From Gnetum montanum (Eukaryota > Streptophyta > Gnetopsida > Gnetales > Gnetaceae): a stretch of 64,000 nucleotides of DNA. Of the stretch, positions 9,642 through 21,521 are shown in pieces. Position 1 is the first letter of the stretch; each line of letters starts with the position of its first letter. The notes beneath the pieces are model-generated. The model did no database searches. It was not told the DNA's origin and was given only the letters and a program-made list of their open reading frames with translations. The translations under genes were made by a program, and so were the position numbers. Location of the stretch: NCBI GenBank assembly GCA_015680685.1, contig MNCI01036723.1, positions 42,918 to 106,917 on the forward strand, in the 5' to 3' direction.

Positions 9642-11835
9642 ATGTCTTCTTCTCGTAGGAGTGATTCTCTACCCAAGTTTGGTGAAGTTCATCAGTCAAT
9701 GCCTTAGTAGTATCGAATTGTATATGCTCATCCTGATGAGTATAAACCAAATTTCACCTTCATCCTGCACTAGGATGAACAATTGTGGTGGTGAGATATG
9801 GAAGGCAACATTGTGTTGCCGCCCGATCAATCTGTTTCTACAATGCTTTACCAAATGCTTATACAATATGGCCTTTAGGAATGTCATGCTAAATATGTTG
9901 TGCAAGATACTAATGCTAGGGATTATCATCCCACTAAGGCACAACATCTACAAGATCGATAACTAGAATAATGCTATGAATCTTCAAAGGGAAAAGGACT
10001 TAACAACTCTCCATTCCTGTTATACCAACAAGGTGGTGGAGAATCCTTCTTTGGGGATTTTCCATTCAATGAAATTCCTCTCTTTGAATTTGGTGAAGGA
10101 GGTCAAAACCAGAACTTGCAATCCACGATTCACAAACCTGGTTGTGGCAAGAATGGATCCAATGAGGTAAAACAAGATAGGGATGTAGACAAGAAAAAAG
10201 ATCATGATCGTGGTCGTGATCACCAAAGAGGAAGTAGTAGGCACTGTGATGGTGCTAGGTCCCCTTCCTCTTCCCCTTCATTGTCATCATCATCTTCTTC
10301 TAGCTCTAATCATGACTACAAGAGGTGAGATTATGATGGAGGTGATTGAAATGAATGATGGGACTAGGATAATCAACGGGATCTTTGGAAAAGGCAAAAT
10401 CTAGGATGTGAACATTTAAGAGAGGCAAATCACCATGAACAAAGGGGTAGTTGAGGGCATCGTAGGCATCATGATCAAGGCCTCGACAAGCCTTTAATTA
10501 CTACTTGGAGTATGCTTAACATCATAGAGGCAACATGTATTTCAACAAAGCACCTAAAAAATAGTCGGATCAAAAGACTATACATGAACAATATTTCTCA
10601 ATTTGAAGGAGGATATAACTCTGATCTGTAGAATCATCTTCAAGCATTTCAAGATGAATGTGCCTTGTAAAACATAGAAAATGAGTGGCAAAAATTAAAT
10701 TTGTTCCCAAGTACACTCATTAAAGAAGCAGAGGACTGGTACTAGTCCTTGGAACCAGAATCAATTAGATGATGAAATACCATGCTCGAACTATTTAATG
10801 ATAAATATCAAGTGTACTTCAGAGTGTCTAACTTAAGAAAGAAAATCCAAGGATGGAAACAAGAAGCACACGAACCCTTGGATGCCATCATTGGTTGATG
10901 ATATGCCTTAATGCACAAATGTCCTAGCCACGGCTATTCTCAACTAGATTAACTTTGCCACATTGTAGATGGGCTTCGATTAGAAATGAGGAGAACCCTT
11001 GGCATCTATGCCCAAGGACTACTATCAAAAGTAAGTGCCCATCAAATACAAAGATAAATAGAGAAGGTAGCCAAAGAAGAGGGGGAATTAAAAAAGAGAG
11101 AAAGTGTAGAAGAATATAACCACGATCCTTCCATTCATAAGAGGGAGGTTCAATTTTGTAATAGTAAAGATGAATCCATATCTAATGAGGTGGAAAATAG
11201 GAAAACCTTACCACTACGAAAATTTCAATATGAACTAACGACCAAGGTTGATTAGTTATGGGACTCCATGGATAACACATTTCAAACTATTCTAAAAATT
11301 GCTGAGGCATCCAAAGAACAAGGTAGTGATTGTGAGAATAGGAGGCACAAGAAAGTTGAACATGGTTATGAAAAAGTTAAGGGCAAGATTGCTGTAATAG
11401 AGGATGCTATGGATAGCAAATCAGATGATGATGGTGGATGTGACATTTGCCAATATGAATATCCCAAAGGATGCTACCCCATAGTGTCACATCTATAGGA
11501 GTCTGGGATGTATTCTTTGAATCCACAACTACAACAGAGGTAAACATCCAAAAGATTACCTTATCCTCAAGGTAATTTCAAGCAATTCCATCAACAACAA
11601 TAGTATTCGCCATTGCAACCTTATGAGAAATATCAACTATGGTAGCAACCGCAATCATGGGCGTTGGCACCACCAAAGTAGTAGTACCCTTACCAACAAC
11701 TTCATGCATATGGGTACTACGTTCAACAACCCCTGTCTCCACGTGACTCCTCCAGTCATGTTTCTACTTTCCAATCTCACTACCATCCTACTAATTATTA
11801 TCAAAACCCATTCTCCACATGAAAGAAGGAATATC
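9642..11835 (+). pseudogene. gag: Element A gag, 5' and central part
   Basis: The frame starts MSSSRRSDSLPKFGEVHQ at 9642 and is broken by many stops. The gag core is recognisable near 10600-11000: EAEDWYQSLEP, then NDKYQVYFRVSNLRKKIQGW, then HEPLDAII. This aligns with the gag of element B at 34960-35229. A lysine- and glutamate-rich region follows. The knuckle near 11437-11485 keeps both Cys of the CxxC pair but has lost the normal His and Cys order. A proline-, tyrosine- and glutamine-rich tail is cut at 11835 by the insertion of B and resumes at 36919. Confidence 0.78.
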
Positions 11836-11840
11836 ACCTC
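11836..11840. repeat. Left target-site duplication of element B
   Basis: ACCTC directly precedes the LTR and is repeated at 36914-36918 directly after the other LTR. Confidence 0.9.
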
Positions 11841-12685
11841 TAATAAGTGGCTAGGTACCCCTACACTCAACCATATGAATATGAGTGTGTACACACGATT
11901 CGGTTGAACTCCATAGATGGACTAGTTGTGGTATCTAGATAGTTGCATGTTGATCGCAATTTGTTGTCTTTCCACTTGGACTAGTATTTGATTTGTCATG
12001 TATGGTAATGATGGGATCCTAAACTAATTCTACTCCTAAAGATGATGGGAAAAATATTAATTAAGCTAATGGACAATGGAAAATGAAAGTTATGCTATCC
12101 TAAGTGTGATGAGCATCCATCCTTAATCATCCATACGCATCTCGGTCCTCGTGTACTACTTTTGGGATTACCAAGCGCACATTCCTTAAACACTCCTAGA
12201 TACGCTATTGGGTTACCAAGTAGTTACACTTAAATGTTTGTGATTAAGTCATACTCATTCCACGTTAATCAACAACAAGTGTAAATGACAATAAAGGAAA
12301 TAGGAATTAAAAAGACAATAGTAAATAATTAACAATTAAAGTAATTAAAAGCTAAGTGAATGTTGCAATGATGGAGTAATTTCGATCTTTATTGTTGATC
12401 ATGTGCATGTCCATATAATTACACTCGAATAAAGGTTTCATATAATTACAATTATCACACTATGGGCATGCACTAGGGAAAGAACTGAAATTAACTAAAA
12501 ATTGATAAAAAGGCTCTACCCTAAGACTTACGAACTTCTCCCCTTTCCTGTGTGCCCAAATGTTGTATTTATAAGCCTACACAAGAATCATGATATCATG
12601 TATCCAATATTTTTATCCAAGCTAAGATATTACGTACCTGATATCGAGGATTCGATATTGGGGCATGGCAAACCACGATTCCTCA
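11841..12685 (-). repeat. 3' LTR of element B (845 bp)
   Basis: It aligns along its length with 36049-36913. The terminal bases on the plus strand are TAATAAGTGG, decayed from TGATGAGTGG. U3 at 12590-12670 carries two decayed copies of the inverted repeat with 8-base spacers. Confidence 0.87.
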
Positions 12686-14114
12686 TACCCCCACGATTGA
12701 ATAACAACTCATCCTTGAGTCAGACAAAATGAGAATGAGTTCAATTAATTTCATAGAGGATAGGTATGATATTATTGACTAACAAGGAATTACTCATGTC
12801 ATAGTGTGGGATTGAACAAAACAAAATTGGGACACAGACACAGAATTACAAAAGGTAAAATTTGTTGGAACTCATGTGGTTCTTAGTGGTGGTGGCTCCT
12901 CCATGGGTCTCTTCCCCTTATCTTGTGCCAAAATTTGCACGTCTTCCCCAAGTACCAATCACCACTCCTAGAGAGAACAGGCCACAGTGGAGACCCTTTA
13001 AGTTGGTCTCTAGCTACCTTAGGAGCAAATTTAATGAAAGGTCCAAAATTAAGTTCCACAATCACAGCTACTAACATGGACCTTTCACGAATTGCTTGAA
13101 CAAATTCCAGGGACAATGTGAGATGTTGTCCCTATTTAGGTGCCCTGTTGTCTCCACCTTCAACATGCCCTGATTATGCAGTAACATGAGGTTCTTGATG
13201 AATGTTGAACAAGTGTGCCTCCTACTCTACATGTTCTTCGGGAGGTGCTTGGCTCTCCTTGGCTATTTGGATGCACCCTGAGAGGGTCCTACTTATTGTC
13301 CCTGTTTAGGGACCATTTGCAATCGCACGGGACCGATTATTAGTAAGGATTTTTACAAAATTAGATTAATACCTTACTCCTTGCCCTTAATAGATTNGCC
13401 TTACTAATAATCGGTCCCGTGCGATTGCAAATGGTCCCTAAACAGGGACAATAAGTAGGACCCTCTCAGGGTGCATCCAAATAGCCAAGGAGAGCCAAGC
13501 ACCTCCCGAAGAACATGTAGAGTAGGAGGCACACTCGTTCAACATTCATCAAGAACCTCATGTTACTGCATAATCAGGGCATGTTGAAGGTGGAGACAAC
13601 AGGGCACCTAAATAGGGACAACATCTCACATTGTCCCTGGAATTTGTTCAAGCANAGAACGAGAATAAGAGCATTAATGAGCAATTTATTGATGTTTTAA
13701 TGATAGGTGCACAAGCTAGAAAATTTGTGGAAGAAAATTTCAACAACTCCCTATGCATGAATAGTGAAAAATGATGTTGATGNAATTTCCAAGGCCAAAA
13801 ATGAAGGATTTAAGGTTAAGTTGAAAGATCTAGGGTAACTTTGAAGAGACCTAAAGGCACCAAGAGTGTAATGAAGTTTAATTTAACAATGAAATTCATG
13901 AATAGGATGAGGAAAGAGGGCATGTTGTGGTGCATAGGAATGTTGGAATTTAAAATGATGATAAAGGGAAAGATAATTGTAATAATGCAATACTTGGAGG
14001 GAGTAAGATGATGTGGTGATGTGCAAAGAGTGCAAATTACAAAAGTTAAACAAGTGGGTTCTCCCCAAAGAAGGTTCCTACTTATCATGTCCTTACATAA
14101 CCATATCTTAAAAT
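12686..14114 (-). other. 3' untranslated region and polypurine tract of element B
   Basis: Read on the minus strand, TCGTGGGGGTA abuts the LTR at 12686-12696 and is the same polypurine tract as in A at 44522-44532. I see no protein domain in the rest. It contains three N bases (13397, 13655, 13783) and a large inverted repeat listed separately. Confidence 0.65.
13093..13654. repeat. 256-bp near-perfect inverted repeat with N at its junctions
   Basis: Positions 13093-13348 are the reverse complement of 13399-13654 with one visible mismatch (AACAAG versus AACGAG) and no length difference. The 50-base spacer contains an N at 13397, and another N follows at 13655. The near identity in otherwise decayed DNA suggests an assembly fold-back rather than an old biological palindrome. 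Confidence 0.9.
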
Positions 14115-14119
14115 TTCTG
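14115..14119. repeat. Left target-site duplication of element C
   Basis: TTCTG before the LTR corresponds to GTCTG at 32594-32598 after the other LTR, with one mismatch. Confidence 0.7.
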
Positions 14120-14805
14120 TGTAGTGACCAAAAATGTCAGCTGCTGGAAAACATCGAGGGGTTGGTGGGTGGGACAATCTCGACCCCGTATCCATGGGAG
14201 GGCTGTGCTAGGTGTGTGTGCAGATACGGGGCACCTTGAATGGTCTTGTCAATCAGACAGGGACTTAGTCAGCGTCTATATAGCCTTTTGTAACATATAA
14301 TTTGAAAATGGGGATGAGAATGCGAAATAATACTTGAAAGTAAATAAAATAGGAAACAATGCAACATGCGACAATAAGTAGGAAACAAAGTAAAATGTGG
14401 TTAGAAAAATGCACCGCTCCGAAGCTACAAGTTTTCTCTATCAAGGTGGATACAGTTAGTTGCACAATGTGATAGGGTGCAGAGATATCAAGAGTAACCA
14501 GGGCGCATAGAGCAAGCAGGTTGTGCGCTTGGGCACGAACTTATAGTGCTGACAATGTGGGGGTTCTACCAAGGTGGTAGAAAAGGGGACAAAACAAAAT
14601 GTTAGCTGGGATGCTAACTGTTTGCAGTGCCAAACAGAGAGCTTACAATGTTGCAACGTGCCAGGAGGAGAACTTGAGAATAACTGAACCAGAATCGGAG
14701 AGAGAAAAGCCAGAATAAGAAGAAACCAATGTCACCGGAGAAGTTGAAAAGCCCAAAAAAATCAAAAAGCTAAAGCTGAAGCCCTTTGAATGTTGCTTTT
14801 TGGGG

Positions 14806-14813
14806 TATTTATA
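14806..14813 (-). promoter_or_regulatory. TATA box in the C 3' LTR
   Basis: TATAAATA on the minus strand, followed by CCCC. The equivalent site in the 5' LTR is at 31607-31614. U3 is therefore about 14814-15782. Confidence 0.65.
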
Positions 14814-15039
14814 GGACCAAGGGCACACGAACGAGGCAGTTTGGATGCCATGTGCCCTGGACTTTCGTTGAATTGCTGGTGCTACACATGCCAGTATGAC
14901 CATTGGACATGCATAACCTTTGTGACTGTGAGTTTGCAATGTCGCAACTGTGAGCCTGCCATGCTGTAATTGTGTCATCAGCGTCTAGAGACGTGTGCCA
15001 ATGGTCCAATTAGATGAAGTGCATTGATGTCGTACAACC

Positions 15040-15520
15040 ACCTACATGCTTTACTGTGTGTCGTAACGTAGCATGCTCGACGTAGCATAGCATGTTGTCC
15101 TACGTTTCACCACAGATATGCTACATGCTTGCTATGCTATACTACACTATGTAGCGTAGCATCTGGCCTTAGTCACGAAAACTTGGCTAATTTACAAACC
15201 TTGCTTCCTGCACCGGGGAACTTGCAACCTTTTTGGTTTCACCCTTTGAGCTGCCTTCTGTCTCTTCTGCAGGATTTCTACACCTTGCTACGCCATGTAG
15301 CTTAGCATAGTGTAGCAGCAGACATGGTCCACTGCTTCCTGATGAAAAGAGACATTTGAAGGACTTGAAGCTGGGTTGTGAAATTGGTTGTATGGTTGTT
15401 GCTATGCTACACTACGCTATGTAGTGTAGCGTAGTGTGGCACTTTGCTTTGAAAATGTTTTCTGAAGCTTGCTATGCTACATAACGGGGCGTAGCATAGC
15501 ATAGCATACTTCGTGACTTA
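15040..15520. repeat. Cluster of CTACGC/GCGTAG inverted repeats in U3 of the C 3' LTR
   Basis: At least four inverted repeats are visible. The clearest are GCTACACTACGCTA (15406-15419) with TAGCGTAGTGTGGC (15427-15440), and GCTATGCTAC with GTAGCATAGC near 15471-15500. Others lie near 15148-15172 and 15286-15317. Arms are built from the same short words GTAGC, CTACG and TATGC, while the sequences between them differ. Confidence 0.75.
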
Positions 15521-15782
15521 GAAAACTTGCTGAACTTTTTTGGGCATCTAGAATGTTGCTTCCAACTCCGTGCATCGTTTCTGAGCAGGTTGTTGGCAGG
15601 GCGGACTACTTGGGTGGATAGGCAGGGTGACCCATAGAGCCTATTCATGTCCAAAGTAGAAAATTTGTCAAACTGGCTAGCCTAAACTCAGAGTGTTCTT
15701 CTCCCGATGAAATACCGTAACATTGCACAAATTGCGATGCTTGGTGAAGCAAGAATGACCTCGCATTTTTTGGGGTGTTTCA

Positions 15783-15835
15783 TTGGCCCCTCGTTGTTGA
15801 TGTCTGGAGAATAGGCTCGATAGACATCGACAAAG
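15783..15835 (-). promoter_or_regulatory. Polypurine tract and adjacent stem-loop of element C
   Basis: On the minus strand GAGGGGCCAA precedes the LTR start and is the likely polypurine tract. Next to it, CGTTGTTGATGTCT (15792-15805) pairs with AGACATCGACAAAG (15822-15835) over a 16-base loop, with one mismatch and one G-T pair. Element D has the same structure at 46302-46345. Confidence 0.65.
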
Positions 15836-16839
15836 AATACGAAACACTACAATAGAAAAAATGATAGGGTTGTCGTTCGGTGAGTGTCGGGACATCGTTT
15901 GACTACACTTGAGAGTGTTTCATTGGAGTGAAGAGGTAAAGCAGGGAGGAAGAAGACACAGGAGTAGGACAAGGATGAGTTTTAGCTGAATCCCTCGTCA
16001 AAGTGTTCTAAGGTAGTCATGTGCATTTTCACCTTTGCTTCAGCTATCCTTCAACCTCTCGTAGGATAGGTGTCTTTCCCAAGATGAGTTGCATTACATC
16101 TGTGTAGGGTTTTGACCTGCCTAGAGATGTGTTCCACGTGGTGAGTTGTGTTATGCACGTCATGGAACTTGCATTAGTATTTCCTAGGTGGTGAGCTATG
16201 TTACGCGTGCCATAGGAGTTTGCACTCTGTAGTAGCCAAGCTAGTCGCGGCGCTGTAGCATTTGTTGCTGTCGCAAGCTGTGTCCTCAGGGGCAAAGGTC
16301 TTGCTAGCTACTAGCATTGTTAAAGCTATTGAACATCATTGCTGGTGTATGATGTTCAAAGAAGGAAGGCCACCAGTGTCCTTGGTAGCATCGGTGTGGA
16401 GGAACTGGCCTCAGAGATGTCGCTGTGGGTGCGAATGCACTAGAATCCCTGCCATGGGCATGCGTTCCCAGTTCAGCTATGGGATTAGCTACCACATAGC
16501 CAAACATTGCTGGCAGGGGGTCAAAGGATAACAATATTGTGGTTGGCCCATAATACTGCTGGAACTCCAGCTGTAGGCACTGGCCGAGGAGCTACCATCA
16601 GGGCAAGGGGTCATGGCGATGGTAGGTTCGGAGGGCTAGTGTAATGCCCTATGATATCTCTAGAGGGTCAGCATGATGCCAAGGGTGGCAGCGCTGTGTA
16701 TGCTCTAGACCGCATTCCCATTGTGTCGTGAACTATGTTCTAGAGCTATGATGACCCACCCACGCATCGGCATCACGCCTGCTCCTTTGATGTGTATTCA
16801 ATGTTGGTGCATGCTAGGGATGTGATGTAAACCCAGTTT
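15836..16839 (-). other. 3' untranslated region of element C
   Basis: No protein domain is visible on either strand; ORFs here are short and unlike any family I know. Stem-loops with a constant loop occur at 16082-16217 and are listed separately. Confidence 0.6.
16082..16217. repeat. Three stem-loop repeats with loop AGTTGNNTTA (element C)
   Basis: The first has arms AGATG (16082-16086) and CATCT (16097-16101) around AGTTGCATTA. The second has loop AGTTGTGTTA (16144-16153) with CGTG/CACG and outer TTCCA/TGGAA arms. The third has AGCTATGTTA (16194-16203) with outer TCCTA/TAGGA. Loops stay alike while outer stems change together. D has three matching units at 46612-46715. Confidence 0.65.
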
Positions 16840-17065
16840 AAGGTCTTGGTAGACTGTGTGCTGGTTTAAGGTTCCAGTGGACCATTGTGTTGGTTTAAGG
16901 TCCCAACAAATCGTACATGTTAGTTTAACATCATAGCAGACACTGCTTGCTGTTGTTGCCAGTTTATCACCATGGTGAACGGTGCTCGATGTTGCTAGTT
17001 TAATGTCATTGCAGATGCTGCTCGGTGCTGTTGCCAGTTTAATGTCTTAGTGGATGATGGTGGCT
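16840..17065. repeat. Hairpin array III of element C (about seven units)
   Basis: Units of about 30-35 bases share the phrase AGTTTAA followed by a short stem, a 6-base loop and a stem partner, for example GGTC, TTGGTA, GACT near 16842-16855. Several units are decayed. The array lies just after integrase on the minus strand, as in element D. Confidence 0.7.
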
Positions 17066-17076
17066 GCCGTTACACC

Positions 17077-18130
17077 TCAGACGTAGTATGGCTTGAGGTA
17101 TGAGTGATTCATTGGGTTGGCAAACTCGTTGTCATCCATGTTCACCAGCTTGAAGGCTCCATTCTCAAAGGCTTTGGTGACCACGTAAGGGCCTTCCCAA
17201 TTGGCTGAGAATTTGCTCACATGCTCTTGGACGGCCTTGAGAATGAGGTCTCCCTTCTGCACTGGCCATTGATGTAGGTCTGCATGATTCTTCTACTGCT
17301 GCTTGCTCTGGTAGTGCTCGATGCGTCTCAATGTCTATGCATGCTCCTCCTCTATTGAGTCGAGGTTGGTGATTCACGACTCGTTATTCTGGGCTTCGCT
17401 CATGACATCAGACAGGATCATCTGAAGTGAAGGTACCTATAACCCAAGAGGCAACACAGCTTCAGATCCATAAACAAGGCTGTAAGGAGTCTTACTTGTT
17501 GCAGTTTGGCATGTCATTCGGTAGGCCCACAGGACGTAGAGGATTTGCTCATGCCACCATCTCTTGCTATTGTTGAGCATCTGCTTCAGCAAGTTGATGA
17601 TGGACTTATTTGTAGCCTCCGCCTATCCATTTTCCTGCAGATAATAGGGGGAGGAGAATGATTGTTTAATTCCTAGATTTTTGGAGAAGGTTCGGGTTTC
17701 TATACTACTGAACTGTGATCCATTTTCAGTTACAATAGTCATTGAAAGCCCAAATCTGGTTACGATGTTGTCTAGGATGAAATGGCAGATTTGATAGGAT
17801 GTCATCTTCCTCAGGGAAATATCTTCCACCCACTTGGTAAAGTACTCAGTGACGATGATAATGAAACTATGCCCTGCGGAGGACTTAGACATGATAGGCC
17901 CTATGAGGTCTAGTACCCATCGTTGGAAGGGCCACATGATTTGTGTTGGATGCAGGTCTGTAGGTGCTACGTGTATGAGATTTGCATATCTTTGGCACGT
18001 GTTGCACGTCTTAACTTTTGACAGGCAGTCGCACTCCATGTGGGGCCAGTAGTACCCTAGGCATCTGATTTTTGCAGCCATAGCCCTAGGTGCTATGTGT
18101 CTGCCACAGAGCCCCTCATGCACTTCATTA
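17077..18130 (-). pseudogene. Element C integrase
   Basis: On the minus strand the zinc-binding segment reads HEGLCGRHIAP and ends CNTCQ, giving an intact HHCC set. The core keeps the first Asp (LDLIGPI), has Glu at the second position (TENGSQF instead of TDNG) and keeps the catalytic Glu region (ENG-stop-AEA). The C-terminal part reads KFSANWEGPYVV and NHSYLKPYYV and ends at the stop just before array III. Stops interrupt it at several Q or W positions. No chromodomain follows, as expected for Tat. Confidence 0.9.
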
Positions 18131-18249
18131 ACTACCTTCTATGCCTGATCCCCACCCACGCATGCTAGCAATATCTTGCCATAGGAATGTCAACATAGGG
18201 CATCATTTCCCATGAGCACGTATTGTTGAGCATGCTTATGGATTGCACC

Positions 18250-18870
18250 TCTCTAGGCTGATGTCATTCCTCTTGGGGGTTCACCATGCTGTAGGTAAGC
18301 CTTAATGTTAGCATACCACTCCTGGGTATCCACAGTGCTGATAGACACCACGTGTTCCACTTGACTGATAGGCTCTACGCACTTGATAATTGAAGTTGCC
18401 AGGTTTTCCAAGGAATGTGATGGAATGTTTAATGCAAGGGTAGCTAAGGCATCTGCTACAGTGTTCTCGTTGTGTGGCACATTTTGCACATCTATGGTCA
18501 CAAATTGCTTAAGTAGGGTTTTTGCTAGGTCACAGTAGGGTTGCAGGTGTGTAGCCTTGTAGGCATAGACCTCGGTGATTTGATTCACGACTAGTTGTGA
18601 ATCTCCCCAGATTTCCAGGTGTTGTATGTGCAGTGCTTGGGTAGTTAAGAGGCCTCTGAGTAGCCCTTCATATTCTGCCATATTATTGATACATAGGAAT
18701 GTAAAACAATAAGAAAATGGATGCATTTCCCTAGAGGGGAACATGATGATGGTGGTTGCACTACCTCCTTGTGTGGTTGATGTGCCATTGAAGTGTAAAG
18801 TGGCTTCGAGATGTGATGAGACAAAGTCGACATTGCTAACGTGTTCGTTTGGGAATTCAGGGTCTATGGT
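18250..18870 (-). pseudogene. Element C second RNase H (archaeal type)
   Basis: Tat-lineage elements carry an extra RNase H of archaeal type after the normal one, and this is it. The motifs in order are LHFNGTSTT (first catalytic Asp replaced by Asn), NNMAEYEGLLRGL with the catalytic Glu, WGDSQLVVNQI with the next Asp, and NTVADALATLA. The order and spacing fit the family. It is followed by a linker leading to the integrase zinc finger. Confidence 0.87.
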
Positions 18871-18879
18871 GGCCTAATC

Positions 18880-19430
18880 GTCAACAGGCAAGGCTGTGAG
18901 TTAGGTTGCTATGGCTTGACCCTTCATCAATGATTAGCTTACATAGTGTAAATCGAACTCTGCAGTTATTGCCTTTCATTAGGCTATCCTGCTACTTTCG
19001 TATAGGTTGTTAGTGATGGCTTGAAGTATATTACTTTTTCAAATGATGTTGGTTGTACTACAGAATAGGTAATGCATCCACTTTTTTAGTGCGAACACTA
19101 AGGCAAGGTAGTTCCTCTCCACTTCGTTGTATTTCACCTCGTGCCCTATTAGTACATGGCTCAGATAATACACTGGCATCTCAGAACCGTCATCTCGCTT
19201 CTTACATAGCAGTGTCACGAAAGATGTGTCGGAGGTGGCGAGGTAGATGAACAAGGGTTTGCTCCTTTGTGGAAGATGCACAGTTGGGAGGTGTGAAAGC
19301 CCCTTCTTCAAGTCGTCAAAGGCTTGCTGACACTAGGTTGTCCACTCGAAGTTAACCCCCTTCTTTAGAAGATGTTGCATGGGGTGTAACTTGTCAGTCA
19401 ACCTTGCTATCAATCTTCGAATGAACTGTA
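18880..19430 (-). pseudogene. Element C RNase H (first)
   Basis: This is the usual Ty3/gypsy RNase H placed directly after RT. It reads QRSKPLFIYLATSDTSFVTLL, where Ser-Asp replaces the usual catalytic D-A-S start. Then come YYLSH, NEVERNYLALVFALKKWMHYL and FDLHYV with a stop. The frame shifts between RT and this domain near 19435. Confidence 0.85.
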
Positions 19431-19437
19431 CTCTACC

Positions 19438-20559
19438 CTACAAACTACGTAACTCCTTAATATTTGTGGGAGGTGCCAGGTTGACAATGGCCTTGACTTT
19501 GTTAGGGTCCACCTGAATTTCAGCCTCCAATACTATGAACCCTAACATGTGCCCATTTTTCACCCCAAAGACACACTTCTTAGGATTGAGGTGCAAGTCG
19601 TGCATTTGACAACACTTGAGGATTATTCCTAGGTTGTGTGGGTGATCAGTTGCCTCCTTGGACTTGATGGCTATATCATCCACGTAGTTGTTTAATGTTC
19701 CTAGGATGTAATAACTGAAGATGTAGGTCATGGCTCGCTGGTACATTTCCCTAGCATTTTTGAGCCCGAAAGGCATCATGGTGTAGTAGAAGGTACCCCA
19801 TGGGGTCATGAAGGTTGTTAATAACTGGTGCTTTGGGTTAATGCAGATTTGGTTATATCTGGAGAAACCATCCATAAAGGATAGTAGAGCATGACCAGCT
19901 ATGGTGTCGATGAGCTGATCAATGCTAGGAAGTGGGAAGTTGTCCTTGATCATTACCTTGTTCAAGTCCCGGAAGTCTATACAAATGTGTATTCCTCCCA
20001 TTTTCTTCGAAACTACGATGATGTTGGACACCCACTCTGAGTAGTCAATTGTGTAAATGAAACCAACTTGATATAGCTTGGTGATTTCAACCCTCACAGC
20101 TAGTGCGATTTTTGGTTTAATTTTGCGAGCCTTCTGCTTAACTACGTTCATGCGCAGGTCTAGGACGACGTTATGCTGAATCAACTGTGGATCTAGGCCC
20201 GACATGTTGCTATATGACCATGCGAAGGCACTGATATTATCTTGTAGGATCTTGGCTACGTTGTTATGTGTTCGTGCATCTAGGAGGGAGTTGAGTTTTA
20301 ATGTTTTTATCTCCCCCTTAGACGTGGTGACGGTCGTCTCGACTAGAGGGTCCTCGATCACATCCCCAACCTCTAAATCTAGGGCTTTAACTAGATGTTT
20401 GGGCCAGTCTGAGGATGCTTCTAAGGTTGCTATGGTGCTAGCTGTGGTTAACCCCTAGTCACTCATGTTGGGGTTCAATTGTCTCACAAGCTTGCCCTGT
20501 GGTCCTGCTAACGTTAAGGGCATGGAGAGGTCACGATGGACTTCCATTTCTCGCTCGAC
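19438..20559 (-). pseudogene. Element C reverse transcriptase with N-terminal linker
   Basis: A possible sense-strand exon start follows GGCAG at 20560-20564, with an ATG at 20544-20546. The RT itself spans roughly 19438-20361. Motifs in order: FIYTIDYSEWVSNIIVV, then FMDGFSRYNQI, MPFGLKNAREMYQRAM, catalytic NYVDDIAIKS, then NPKKCVFGV and LGFIV. The YVDD box and MPFGLKNA followed by YQR are typical of Tat. The 307-residue C-terminal stretch is uninterrupted, although residues such as GAT before YQR have decayed. Confidence 0.93.
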
Positions 20560-20685
20560 CTGCCAACATGAGACAAAAGCTTGGTTAAGAGGCATCTGTT
20601 GGCAGAGATTGTGTATAAAAAAAATTTTCAAAGTAGCGAGAAGATGCAACTTGTGAAGTGTGATAATGAAAAGATTAAAGTTTGC

Positions 20686-21185
20686 CAGTTTAAGGTCATG
20701 GTAGACCATTAAGACATGAGAGTGTAGAACCGCTAAGGATGTAAAAATGTTGATGCAACAGTGCAAAGCTATGAAATCGTTAAGATGCAAATGCCAAGCT
20801 ACTAATTTAGTATCATTTTGGACTACTAGATTATAACATGCAAAATTTCAACATGTAGAATGATGGTATGCAAAATAAGAAATAGCAGGTTCGAGCAATG
20901 CAAAACCGTTAAGACAAACACACGGACTGCTGACACGAAATTACTAAGAATGGCGACACTGCCAATATGGAAGTGCAAAACTTCAAGAGGATGCGAAATC
21001 GCTCATGTAATTATGGACTGTGAATGTAACAAGTCAAGACTTCTAGTTTAGGATCTTTCCGGACCGTTAGAAGTGTAACTATGCTAGGATTGCTAGTTTA
21101 AAGTCTTTTCAGACCCATCATGTTACAATTGCTAGGATTGCTAGTTTAAGGTATTTTCGGACCATCATGAAAACAAATATATACT
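20686..21185. repeat. Hairpin array II of element C
   Basis: A perfect unit at 20694-20707 reads GGTC, ATGGTA, GACC after AGTTTAA. Three more near 21045-21180 carry GGATC/GGACC, AGTC/GACC and GGTA/GGACC stems with TTTTCG-like loops after CTAGTTTA. The array lies between RT and the start of the antisense gene. Element D has its unit at 51661-51682. Confidence 0.75.
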
Positions 21186-21521
21186 TTTTTGTTCTTAGGA
21201 AAGCATGCGACTGACTCGAAGCATGCCAAGGATTTAATGCTAACAATGCTATGATGTCGTGGTGAGCATGCTACGATGTCATGGCGAGCATGCTACACTG
21301 TACAGCATGCTCCACATTAATCGGAGAGGGATGGTGGCAAGTTTCCCCATTTTGCATTTGTGGTCATAAATAGGGATTAAGCTGTGGCAATTTTGCCATT
21401 CTTACTGTAAGAATGCAGAACTACATCAGGGCACAAGGCAATTTCAGAGTGTAAATCATTTTTGTTAATGATTAGCGAGGAAAATTTTTACAGCGAAGGG
21501 TGTGCATCTGCAATCGAAACA

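Larger units (their letters stand above)
14120..15782 (-). repeat. 3' LTR of element C (1663 bp)
   Basis: On the plus strand it runs from TGTAGTGACC to GGGGTGTTTCA and aligns with 30921-32593. Both ends give TG...CA in either direction; the minus-strand genes and TATA box fix the orientation. Confidence 0.9.

Noticed and set aside
9661-9966. Plus-strand ORF of 101 codons in element A
   Set aside because: It is out of frame with gag, which begins at 9642. No conserved features.
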